Notes under the pieces: model-generated
Database searches by the model: none
Told to the model about the DNA's origin: nothing
What the model saw: only the letters and a program-made list of their open reading frames with translations
Position numbers and translations under genes: made by a program
Shown: positions 7,142 through 12,490 of the stretch, piece by piece
Position numbering within the stretch: the stretch's first letter is position 1
Layout: every line of letters starts with the position of its first letter
From: Candidatus Rifleibacteriota bacterium
Lineage (GTDB): Bacteria; Muiribacteriota; Ozemobacteria; Ozemobacterales; Ozemobacteraceae
Assembly: GCA_028691595.1 (NCBI GenBank)
Contig: JAQUZA010000044.1
Span: 1-12,490 of the forward strand
Reading direction: 5' to 3'
Length of the DNA: 12,490 nt

Positions 7142-8667
7142 AATGAAACATCTCCGCCATCGCTGGGGCCAGGATAATAGTCGTCATCATCAATATTAGA
7201 GCCGTCTCCGTAGCCACCGCCACTGTCTGATGTGTCATCAGGCGGTTCTGGCGGGGGAGGAATATCGTCATCGCCCGGCTCAGGCGGTGGTGGCACATCA
7301 TCTCCGGCTGAATCGTCGTCAACATCCGGGGGTTCAGGGTAATCTGAATTGCCACCGGTAAAAGAATCGGGGCGTAGCATATCGCCTTCATCGGTGCCTT
7401 CATCGGTGCTACCCTCATTGCCTTCTTCTTCATCGACTGGAGGCGAAGGGCTGGCCTCCCAGGTGGGTTGCGATGGACTGATGGTGATTTCGTCGCTGCC
7501 CTGGAAGGATGGCTCCTGGTATGAGTCTATTTCGCCAAATTCGTTTGCCCCTGAAATGGTTAGCTCATCAGGGATTTCGCCTGGAAGGATTCCACCTATG
7601 GCTTCGATTTTAGGCAGACTCAAGGTTTCGAGAATCTTTTCGCGCAGATTGGTCATATGCTTCATCAACTGCAGGCTGCTGTGGTAAAAATTCAGCACTA
7701 CCAGCTTGCGACCGAGAGGAATAAGAACCATGTGGGTGAAAAGACGCTTATTATTCTTCAAAAAATGAAACAGAACATTGCCGATTTCAACTCCGGCGAG
7801 TTCGCTTTTCCATTGGTCAAAGAGTCGCGGCTGGAAGGGCATCAGGCTCTCTTTAATGGCCTTGCCAACCTGGGCAAGATTCTGCGGTTCATCATAGGTT
7901 GCTGCCTGAACATGCAGCAAAAACTGGCCATCAAAAGCCCCTACAGAGGCAAGAAGCGCCGAGCTGAGATTCTCACGGGTGAGATAGTCGCTTGGCACCA
8001 TAAAGCCAAATTCAAATTCTTTGTTGCGAACCGGCCTGAACCCACGTTTTTCGCCATAGAAAGGCCTGAGGCTTGAAACATAATTATCGACCCCCACGCC
8101 TTTGAGGGCATCTCTGAAAGTCAGGGTCAGACGCTGATTGTTTAGAACGTAGTCATAGATAAACCAGCGGTCTTTAATGAAGCGACAATAAACGACAAAA
8201 TCGAATTTGCCACGTGTGGTATCAATCTTTACAACGACTTTACTCTGAACTTGCTTGTGGTAGCGGGGGTTCGAGTAGTCAATTTTGGCTCCGCCGGCAA
8301 CCCGGTTCATTATTTTGGACAAGAACCGGAATTCGTTTCGCTGAGTTTGAATCTGATACGAAAACAATTCACGGTATTCGTTCTGATCCATGCGTTTCAG
8401 CTGGCGGTCAAATATCAGTGCCAAAAAAGTCTGCACATCAAAATTAGCCAGGCAGATATCGAATTCACCCGCCATGAGACCGCCCATAAACTCATACACC
8501 ATAGGGATCGGCGTGGGCAGTTCTGATCTGGCACCCGGAGGCTCGGGAATATCGACAAGCAGCCCGTCGGCATCAGCGATCTGGGCGTTGGCCATCGATG
8601 TCAGTGCCGCGAACATGAAAAGGACAGCGGATAGTAATGTTAAAGCTTTTTTTGCTACCATAGGCAT
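7138..8667 (-). CDS. Exported two-domain protein with MlaC-like region and acidic proline-rich tail
   Basis: 509 residues. A signal peptide is likely cut after ANA (28/29). Residues of about 55-205 contain RWFIYDYVLNNQRLTLTFRDAL-type sequence, reminiscent of the MlaC/Ttg2D phospholipid-binding family (WKVYDVxxxGVSLxxxYRxxF); this is a resemblance, not a firm assignment. A second globular region (about 210-350, starting FRPVRNKEFEFGFMVPSDY) looks like a PsbP/DUF1795-type beta-rich fold, again tentatively. From about 390 the chain becomes low complexity, and from 412 it is strongly acidic and proline/glycine-rich, ending in Phe. The start at 8667 has GGGTGA about 9 nt upstream; an ATG two codons later is an alternative. 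The gene is convergent with the GGT-family gene and divergent from tatA. Export is well supported; the function is unknown, with a lipid or envelope binding role only inferred. Confidence 0.85.
   Translation of the reverse strand: MPMVAKKALTLLSAVLFMFAALTSMANAQIADADGLLVDIPEPPGARSELPTPIPMVYEFMGGLMAGEFDICLANFDVQTFLALIFDRQLKRMDQNEYRELFSYQIQTQRNEFRFLSKIMNRVAGGAKIDYSNPRYHKQVQSKVVVKIDTTRGKFDFVVYCRFIKDRWFIYDYVLNNQRLTLTFRDALKGVGVDNYVSSLRPFYGEKRGFRPVRNKEFEFGFMVPSDYLTRENLSSALLASVGAFDGQFLLHVQAATYDEPQNLAQVGKAIKESLMPFQPRLFDQWKSELAGVEIGNVLFHFLKNNKRLFTHMVLIPLGRKLVVLNFYHSSLQLMKHMTNLREKILETLSLPKIEAIGGILPGEIPDELTISGANEFGEIDSYQEPSFQGSDEITISPSQPTWEASPSPPVDEEEGNEGSTDEGTDEGDMLRPDSFTGGNSDYPEPPDVDDDSAGDDVPPPPEPGDDDIPPPPEPPDDTSDSGGGYGDGSNIDDDDYYPGPSDGGDVSF
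7243..7302 (-). repeat. Repeated DD(V/I)PPPPEP in the acidic tail
   Basis: Residues 456-464 and 467-475 of the 509-residue protein are near-identical nonapeptides, DDVPPPPEP and DDIPPPPEP, separated by two residues. They alternate acidic clusters with polyproline and suggest an extended, rigid, negatively charged linker or ligand. Confidence 0.75.
7384..7407 (-). repeat. Perfect 12-bp tandem duplication encoding TDEG-TDEG
   Basis: GCCTTCATCGGT occurs twice in direct succession on the + strand. Read on the - strand it adds one in-frame TDEG unit (residues 421-428) to the acidic tail. The perfect match suggests a recent slippage event, so tail length may vary between strains. Confidence 0.85.
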
Positions 8668-8724
8668 AAGACTAAATCACCCATTAATAATTGTCAATCG
8701 CAGCATTAAGTTTGTTTTTCGTTC

Positions 8725-8754
8725 TTGAAGGTTTGACCTTTAAGGTGCTAGAAT
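8725..8754 (+). promoter_or_regulatory. Putative promoter of tatA
   Basis: TTGAAG at 8725-8730 and TAGAAT at 8749-8754 are separated by 18 bp. The -10 element is preceded by TGC, which fits an extended -10. It would start transcription near 8761, about 23 nt before the tatA start codon. It sits in the only sizeable intergenic space, between divergent genes. The sigma70-type consensus is assumed for this organism. Confidence 0.5.
8728..8746. promoter_or_regulatory. Operator-like interleaved palindromes in the tatA promoter
   Basis: AAGGT-TTG-ACCTT-T-AAGGT forms two overlapping inverted repeats: AAGGT/ACCTT with a 3-nt centre, and the perfect palindrome ACCTTTAAGGT at 8736-8746. They lie between the proposed -35 and -10 elements, where a repressor could block the promoter. 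Five-base arms are short, so chance is possible. Confidence 0.3.
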
Positions 8755-8772
8755 TGCTGAGGTTTTTCATAC

Positions 8773-8777
8773 GGAGG
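8773..8777 (+). promoter_or_regulatory. Ribosome binding site of tatA
   Basis: GGAGG lies 6 nt before the ATG at 8784. It decides the start: the frame is open further upstream to 8691, but that would add an unrelated stretch ahead of the typical TatA N-terminus. Confidence 0.85.
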
Positions 8778-8783
8778 CACACA

Positions 8784-8960
8784 ATGGGCATCGGCTTTAC
8801 CGAACTGTTAGTTATCCTGGTCATTATCCTGATACTCTTTGGCCCCGGAAAGCTTCCTGAAATAGGAAAAGCCCTTGGGCGAGGCATTCGTGAATGCAAA
8901 GATGCCCAGAAAGATCTACGCTCAGGCAAAGAAGATTCAGACAAGAAAAAAGACGAATGA
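8784..8960 (+). CDS. tatA: Twin-arginine translocase subunit TatA/E
   Basis: 58 residues. TatA oligomers, together with TatC, move folded proteins with twin-arginine signal peptides across the inner membrane. The protein has a short N-terminus (MGIGFTEL), one hydrophobic helix (about 7-19), the family hinge FGPGKLPEIGKALG, an amphipathic helix and a charged Lys/Asp/Glu tail, at the usual minimal TatA length. No tatC or tatB lies in the window. A 42-nt gap separates it from the TPR gene, so cotranscription with the downstream envelope genes is likely. TatA, TatE and TatB are hard to separate by sequence alone; the short length and the FGPxxLPEIG motif favour TatA/E. Confidence 0.93.
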   Translation: MGIGFTELLVILVIILILFGPGKLPEIGKALGRGIRECKDAQKDLRSGKEDSDKKKDE

Positions 8961-8990
8961 CCGTTAGAATCTACCAATAGACCTAGAACC

Positions 8991-8995
8991 GGAGA
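8991..8995 (+). promoter_or_regulatory. Ribosome binding site supporting a TTG start
   Basis: GGAGA lies 7 nt before TTG at 9003, the proposed start of the TPR gene. The next in-frame ATG (9024) would leave this site too far upstream, so TTG is preferred. Confidence 0.6.
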
Positions 8996-9002
8996 ATCAG
9001 TT

Positions 9003-11120
9003 TTGAAAAAGTCACATCATGCAATGTCAATCCGATTAATTACCAGCGCAGCCCTGGTTGCCATCTGCATACTCTTCTGCCGACCAGCTATGGCTGATAG
9101 CCCCGAACAACGCGAACAATACCGTTACGCCCTCGGCCTCGTTCAAAGGCATCTTTACGAAGAAGCCTCGAAAGTACTTTCCCGCCTGTTGTCTGAACCA
9201 AAGTCTTTTTCACAGGCCGACGGTGCCCTTTTCTGGCTGGCAGAATGTGAATACCGGACAAAAAATTACGTCAAAGCAGCCGGCCTTTATAATAAACTTT
9301 TAAAAGACTATCCGAACAGTATTTTTCGCGACCGCTCCGCCTACGGGCTTGCCTGGTCGCACACAAATGACAACAACCCTAAATCAGCAATCGAAGCATT
9401 TGCCAGAGTCAGTCGCAAAGACCTCGCTCTCTGGGTAGATGCCAACATCAAACGCGGTTTCCTGATGGTTAAATTCAATATGGATACCGAACAAACAATT
9501 CGCAACTATGAAGAATTGCTTAAAGAACCGACACTGACCGATGAGCAGAGGTTTGAGTGCCACCTTCAGGCCGGGGTCGGCAAGTTTAACCAGAGCATTT
9601 ATAAACAGGCTCTCGAGCATTTCAACAAAGCTCTCGACAAATGCCCTGCCGATAAACAGCAGGCTCTGCAGTTCTATATCGCCGAATCATATTTCAGGCT
9701 CAAAGATTACGGCAACGCCGTTACTGAATACGGCAAAACCATTGCACTTGGCCCTGAAACGGTTTTAGGGCAAAAGTCCGGGTATTCGCTTGCCTGGTGC
9801 CACATCCGTCTCTCTGAGCCACAAAAAGCAGTCACACATTTTGAGAAGCAGGCCGGCAATCCGGCATCTACGGTGCGTAAAGACTCGATCAAAAACCTTA
9901 TCGACCTGCTGATGAACCTTCACGAATATGAAAAAGCAATCGAATGGATTACCCGCACCGCAAATGCCCTTGAACCCTCTGATCAGGCCGAACTCGACTA
10001 TATTAAAGCTCTGGCGCTGTCACGAACGGGCGAATTCGAAAAAAGCCTGCGCTCTTTTGAGGATTTTCTCAAAAAATATCCCTCAAACGGCAAAAGAAAC
10101 GACGCTCATTACCAGTCAGGCCTTGTAAATATTTCTCTGGGCCGCTTTAAAGAGGCCATTGAAAATTTTGAAAAGGTGACCTCCGAGAAAGTTGACCCCG
10201 ACCTGCGAGAAAAAGCATTTTATCGTATTGGCGAATGTTGGTTCAACCTTGGCAATATTACTCTTGCCGGCGATTTCTTTAATCGTGTAATCAAGCAGTT
10301 TCCCAAAGGCAAAGCCAAATTCGATGCTCTCTACCAGCTAGGCGAGCTTGCTTATCTGCAAAATAGCTTTGCCGATGCCCTGACTGCATTTGAAGCCATA
10401 GTAGCCTCCGGCAACGAACTTGCTCCCCAGGCAACTTTTCGGGCAGGCGAGGTTCTGATGAAAGCTGGTCGTTATGAAGAATCTATTGCCAGGTTTCAGA
10501 TTTACCTTGACCAGAACCCGAAGGGCAAGCTCAGAGAAGACGCAGTATTCAAAATCGGCCTCTGCTGGCTCGAGCTCAAAGATCAGGCACAGGCTCTGGC
10601 AGCTTTTTCCCAGTTACTCGATGCGACCGGATATTTTCGCCAGGAGGCCCGCTTTCATATAGCGGAGATAGCGCGAGAACTTGGGAACCACCCGCTGGCA
10701 ATTCAGCATTATAAAGCTATTACGACCGAAGAACCCAACCATCCCCTGGCCTCAAAAGCCAGACGTGCCACCGGTATGTCTCTTTTTTCAACCGGCGATT
10801 TTAAAGCGGCAATCGAAACTTTCTCGGCAATTATCAAAGATTACCCGACAACCGATTCCTCCATACCTGAAACCAGGTTCTGGCTCGGAAAAAGCCTTAT
10901 AGCATCCGGAGACGTTGAAACCGGCATTCTCGAAGTGCTCAAGGTGCCTGTTCTTTACCCGGGCAGCCAGCTCACAGCCGAGGCCTACGCCGAAGCAGCC
11001 CGCAGCTATAAAAATTTGAACAATCTTAACAAAGCCAGAATGATGTATGAAGAGGTGCTTAAGGCAAAACCATCACCAGAATTGCGTTCAGAAGCTGAAG
11101 CAGTGCTGAAGAAGCCTTAA
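9003..11120 (+). CDS. Exported tetratricopeptide-repeat protein
   Basis: 705 residues from a TTG start. The signal peptide (about 1-31) has a likely cut after AMA. The rest, from about residue 40 to 700, is a near-continuous array of roughly 16 to 17 TPR-type helical hairpins with the usual pattern (small/aromatic, Gly/Ala, then a Tyr-x-x-Ala or Phe-x-x-Ala turn, often ending in YP or FP). Examples are FWLAECEYRTKNYVKAAGLY and FYRIGECWFNLGNITLAGDF. The style is that of periplasmic YbgF/BamD-like TPRs. It probably acts as a periplasmic or surface scaffold for protein complexes; the partner is unknown. It ends 1 nt before the M23 peptidase gene, so the two are almost certainly cotranscribed, and the peptidase or its regulator is a candidate partner. 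No catalytic domain was seen. Confidence 0.9.
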   Translation: MKKSHHAMSIRLITSAALVAICILFCRPAMADSPEQREQYRYALGLVQRHLYEEASKVLSRLLSEPKSFSQADGALFWLAECEYRTKNYVKAAGLYNKLLKDYPNSIFRDRSAYGLAWSHTNDNNPKSAIEAFARVSRKDLALWVDANIKRGFLMVKFNMDTEQTIRNYEELLKEPTLTDEQRFECHLQAGVGKFNQSIYKQALEHFNKALDKCPADKQQALQFYIAESYFRLKDYGNAVTEYGKTIALGPETVLGQKSGYSLAWCHIRLSEPQKAVTHFEKQAGNPASTVRKDSIKNLIDLLMNLHEYEKAIEWITRTANALEPSDQAELDYIKALALSRTGEFEKSLRSFEDFLKKYPSNGKRNDAHYQSGLVNISLGRFKEAIENFEKVTSEKVDPDLREKAFYRIGECWFNLGNITLAGDFFNRVIKQFPKGKAKFDALYQLGELAYLQNSFADALTAFEAIVASGNELAPQATFRAGEVLMKAGRYEESIARFQIYLDQNPKGKLREDAVFKIGLCWLELKDQAQALAAFSQLLDATGYFRQEARFHIAEIARELGNHPLAIQHYKAITTEEPNHPLASKARRATGMSLFSTGDFKAAIETFSAIIKDYPTTDSSIPETRFWLGKSLIASGDVETGILEVLKVPVLYPGSQLTAEAYAEAARSYKNLNNLNKARMMYEEVLKAKPSPELRSEAEAVLKKP

Positions 11121-11121
11121 A

Positions 11122-12225
11122 ATGACTTTCAGATACAGATATTTGCTTTCATTATTATGCCTGAGCATCGGTTGCGCTTTGCCAGCGGGCGCAGAAAGTG
11201 AGCTGCCGGCTATTTTTAAAACTTCGTTTGAAGTTGGTGGCCAGTTTTATGACTATCAAAATTACCATAATGTGCCCTACTTCCACGGCGGGCTCGATTT
11301 GTGCGCTGTATCAGGCACCGAAGTATTCACACCGGTAACAGGGCTGGTTGAAATCAACGACTATAAAATTACCGCAACGGCTGAACCACACAGGTTTTCT
11401 TATGACAGACGACCCGTGAGACGTGGTGAATCGTTGAATACAAGGTATCTTGAAGTTGCCATAACCACCGCAGACGGCACAAAATGGATGTTCCGGCATA
11501 TAGAACCATCCTCCATTCCCGTTGAAGTTTTTCGTTGCATGGAAAATAAAACCAGCCTTGCCAGTGGCAGTTTCATCGGAAAAGTTGCCAGGTGGCTTCA
11601 ACCGGTTTTACCCGAGAAACGTCTGTATGACCACGTACATCTCGAGATTCTCGATGCTGACGGCAGTTATTTGAATCCAGCCAGATTCGTAAGAACCAGC
11701 AAAGATTACTACCCACCGGTTTTGCACAATCTTTATGCCGCCAGACACGGCTCAAATGAAGCCTTCTTGCTGAAGAACAGCAATGATAACACCCTGTCAG
11801 GTAACATCGACCTGATAGCGGCGGTAACAGACAGGATGAACAGGGCGGCTTACCAGCATGCAATTTATGCGGCATTCTGGTCACTCGAGCGCCTCCACCA
11901 GGATGGAACCACTTCACCGGTCGAGCAAAACGAGGTATTCAGATTTGATACACTGCCATTCAAAGGCGAACGGGTGCAACTGAGCCCAATTATTTACCGT
12001 GACAGCATCTCGACTTCTTCAGGCAAAATTCAGGCAAACGGCAACTCAGGGCCCAGATTCTTTCTTGTCAATCTTACCAGTGGCTCTGTTTCAGGCGGTT
12101 ACTCAGCCGACCACTGCCTGAAGACATCAAGCTATCCTTCGGGCAGATATATTCTGAATGTTGAAATACAAGACTTCAGCGGCAATAGTCGCAAGCAGTC
12201 TTTTAAGATCAACATCAAAAATTAG
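11122..12225 (+). CDS. Exported M23-family metallopeptidase
   Basis: 367 residues. The signal peptide is likely cut after AGA (24/25). An M23 (LytM/lysostaphin) domain at about 30-190 keeps the zinc and catalytic set: H55 and D59 in FHGGLDL, and H171 and H173 in YDHVHLEI. This family cuts peptide bonds in peptidoglycan cross-links or stems, in the periplasm. The segment between these motifs is longer than in minimal LytM domains and includes an insertion around SYDRRPVRRGES. From about residue 193 (YYPPVLHNLY) a second beta-rich region of about 170 residues follows, of a kind often seen after M23 domains; its role is unclear. The start lies 1 nt after the TPR stop and has only a weak purine stretch upstream, so translational coupling is likely. 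All active-site residues are present, so it is predicted to be an active hydrolase rather than an EnvC/NlpD-like activator. Confidence 0.9.
   Translation: MTFRYRYLLSLLCLSIGCALPAGAESELPAIFKTSFEVGGQFYDYQNYHNVPYFHGGLDLCAVSGTEVFTPVTGLVEINDYKITATAEPHRFSYDRRPVRRGESLNTRYLEVAITTADGTKWMFRHIEPSSIPVEVFRCMENKTSLASGSFIGKVARWLQPVLPEKRLYDHVHLEILDADGSYLNPARFVRTSKDYYPPVLHNLYAARHGSNEAFLLKNSNDNTLSGNIDLIAAVTDRMNRAAYQHAIYAAFWSLERLHQDGTTSPVEQNEVFRFDTLPFKGERVQLSPIIYRDSISTSSGKIQANGNSGPRFFLVNLTSGSVSGGYSADHCLKTSSYPSGRYILNVEIQDFSGNSRKQSFKINIKN
12222..12225. other. Convergent genes with overlapping stop codons (TTAG)
   Basis: TTAG contains the TAG stop of the M23 gene (+, 12223-12225) and the TAA stop of the FHA gene (-, 12224-12222). 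This is the second 4-bp tail-to-tail overlap in the window. Confidence 0.9.
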
Positions 12226-12490
12226 AGCGCCCGGACTTTAACCACCACAAAGTCAGTTCCGCCAAGGCTCAAAGTGTCACCTGGCTTAATTGTCTGTTTG
12301 TCTTTGATCGTGCGTCCATTCAATCTGGTAGTATTGGTTTCGGTTAACGGGCACACGCTTATCACACCATTGCTTACGGTGATTTCAACATGTTTGCGGC
12401 TGACTTCAGAAGCGGTAATACAAATCTGGTTTTCTGAAAGACGACCAACCCTTATCACACTGCCCTGAGCTTCATAGGCTTTTCCCGCTC
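12222..12490 (-). CDS. FHA-domain protein, C-terminal part (5' partial)
   Basis: The frame is open to the window edge on the - strand, so the gene continues beyond 12490. A GTG at 12458 is a possible but unlikely start because the FHA fold appears to begin before it. The visible part is one forkhead-associated domain at the very C-terminus, a phosphothreonine-peptide binding module. It shows the core motif RVGRLSEN, then SRKHVEI, the TRLNG loop and LSLGGTDFVV. The Arg, Ser and His of GR..SRxH and the Asn of LNG, which contact the phosphopeptide in this family, are all present. The domain is cytoplasmic, and the N-terminal partner domain is not visible. No Ser/Thr kinase is seen in the window. 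Confidence 0.85.
   Translation of the reverse strand, partial: AGKAYEAQGSVIRVGRLSENQICITASEVSRKHVEITVSNGVISVCPLTETNTTRLNGRTIKDKQTIKPGDTLSLGGTDFVVVKVRAL

Larger units (their letters stand above)
8668..8783. other. Divergent intergenic region
   Basis: This 116-bp gap separates the start of the 509-residue gene (-) from tatA (+). It should hold promoters for both directions. A tatA promoter candidate is described separately; for the - strand a TTGACA hexamer (8697-8692) exists but its paired -10 is weak. Confidence 0.6.

Noticed and set aside
8251..8526. Open frames on the + strand opposite the 509-residue gene (also 7349-7687, 7657-8076 and 8390-8728)
   Set aside because: The - strand frame has a signal peptide, structured domains and a plausible start. 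The + strand frames have no domain signal, and most have no ribosome site.
8669..8697. - strand promoter TTGACA, 17 bp, TAGTCT for the 509-residue gene
   Set aside because: The -10 is weak, and transcription would start at or inside the start codon, allowing only a leaderless message from the third codon. It is not strong enough to annotate.
8733..8754. TTGACC as -35 with TAGAAT as -10
   Set aside because: The spacer is only 10 bp, too short for a sigma70 promoter; TTGAAG at 8725 with 18 bp is preferred.
8691..8783. Upstream TTG-started extension of tatA
   Set aside because: It would begin before the proposed promoter and lacks a ribosome site; GGAGG fixes ATG at 8784.

Overview
The window is a gene-dense stretch of bacterial chromosome, roughly balanced in GC by eye. 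Most products carry export signals or membrane anchors (two-sensor membrane cyclases, a GGT-family hydrolase, TatA, a TPR protein, an M23 peptidase). This suggests a diderm or otherwise envelope-rich bacterium. No gene fixes the phylum. The style (large HAMP-cyclases, TPR proteins, FHA) resembles little-studied candidate phyla such as Riflebacteria, but that is only an impression. No RNA genes, insertion sequences, CRISPR arrays or phage genes were seen.

Layout. (1) 1-7141, + strand: two large membrane-bound class III nucleotide cyclase homologues followed by a secreted gamma-glutamyltransferase-family protein. All three reading frames overlap (4 and 8 bp), so this is a tightly coupled operon whose 5' end lies outside the window. 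(2) 7138-8667, - strand: an exported two-domain protein with a long acidic, proline-rich tail, convergent with the operon. (3) 8668-8783: the only sizeable intergenic region, a divergent promoter region. (4) 8784-12225, + strand: tatA, a large exported TPR-repeat protein and an exported M23 metallopeptidase, closely spaced. (5) 12222-12490, - strand: the C-terminal FHA domain of a gene that runs off the window. Both convergent junctions overlap by exactly 4 bp at their stop codons, leaving no room for intergenic terminators.

Main discovery. The two adjacent cyclase homologues have lost complementary sets of catalytic residues. The first keeps both metal-binding aspartates but lacks the purine-selecting lysine, the transition-state Asn and Arg, and the C-terminal phosphate-binding lysine segment. 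The second has lost the first metal aspartate but keeps Lys, Thr, Asn, Arg and the VKGK segment. This is the same division of labour as the C1 and C2 halves of mammalian transmembrane adenylyl cyclases. Here, however, it is split over two overlapping bacterial genes, each with its own pair of periplasmic sensor regions and a HAMP linker. I infer an obligate heterodimeric adenylyl cyclase that integrates signals from two receptors. The downstream GGT-like protein keeps its autoprocessing threonine but has lost most gamma-glutamyl-binding residues, so it probably acts on another substrate in the same envelope compartment.
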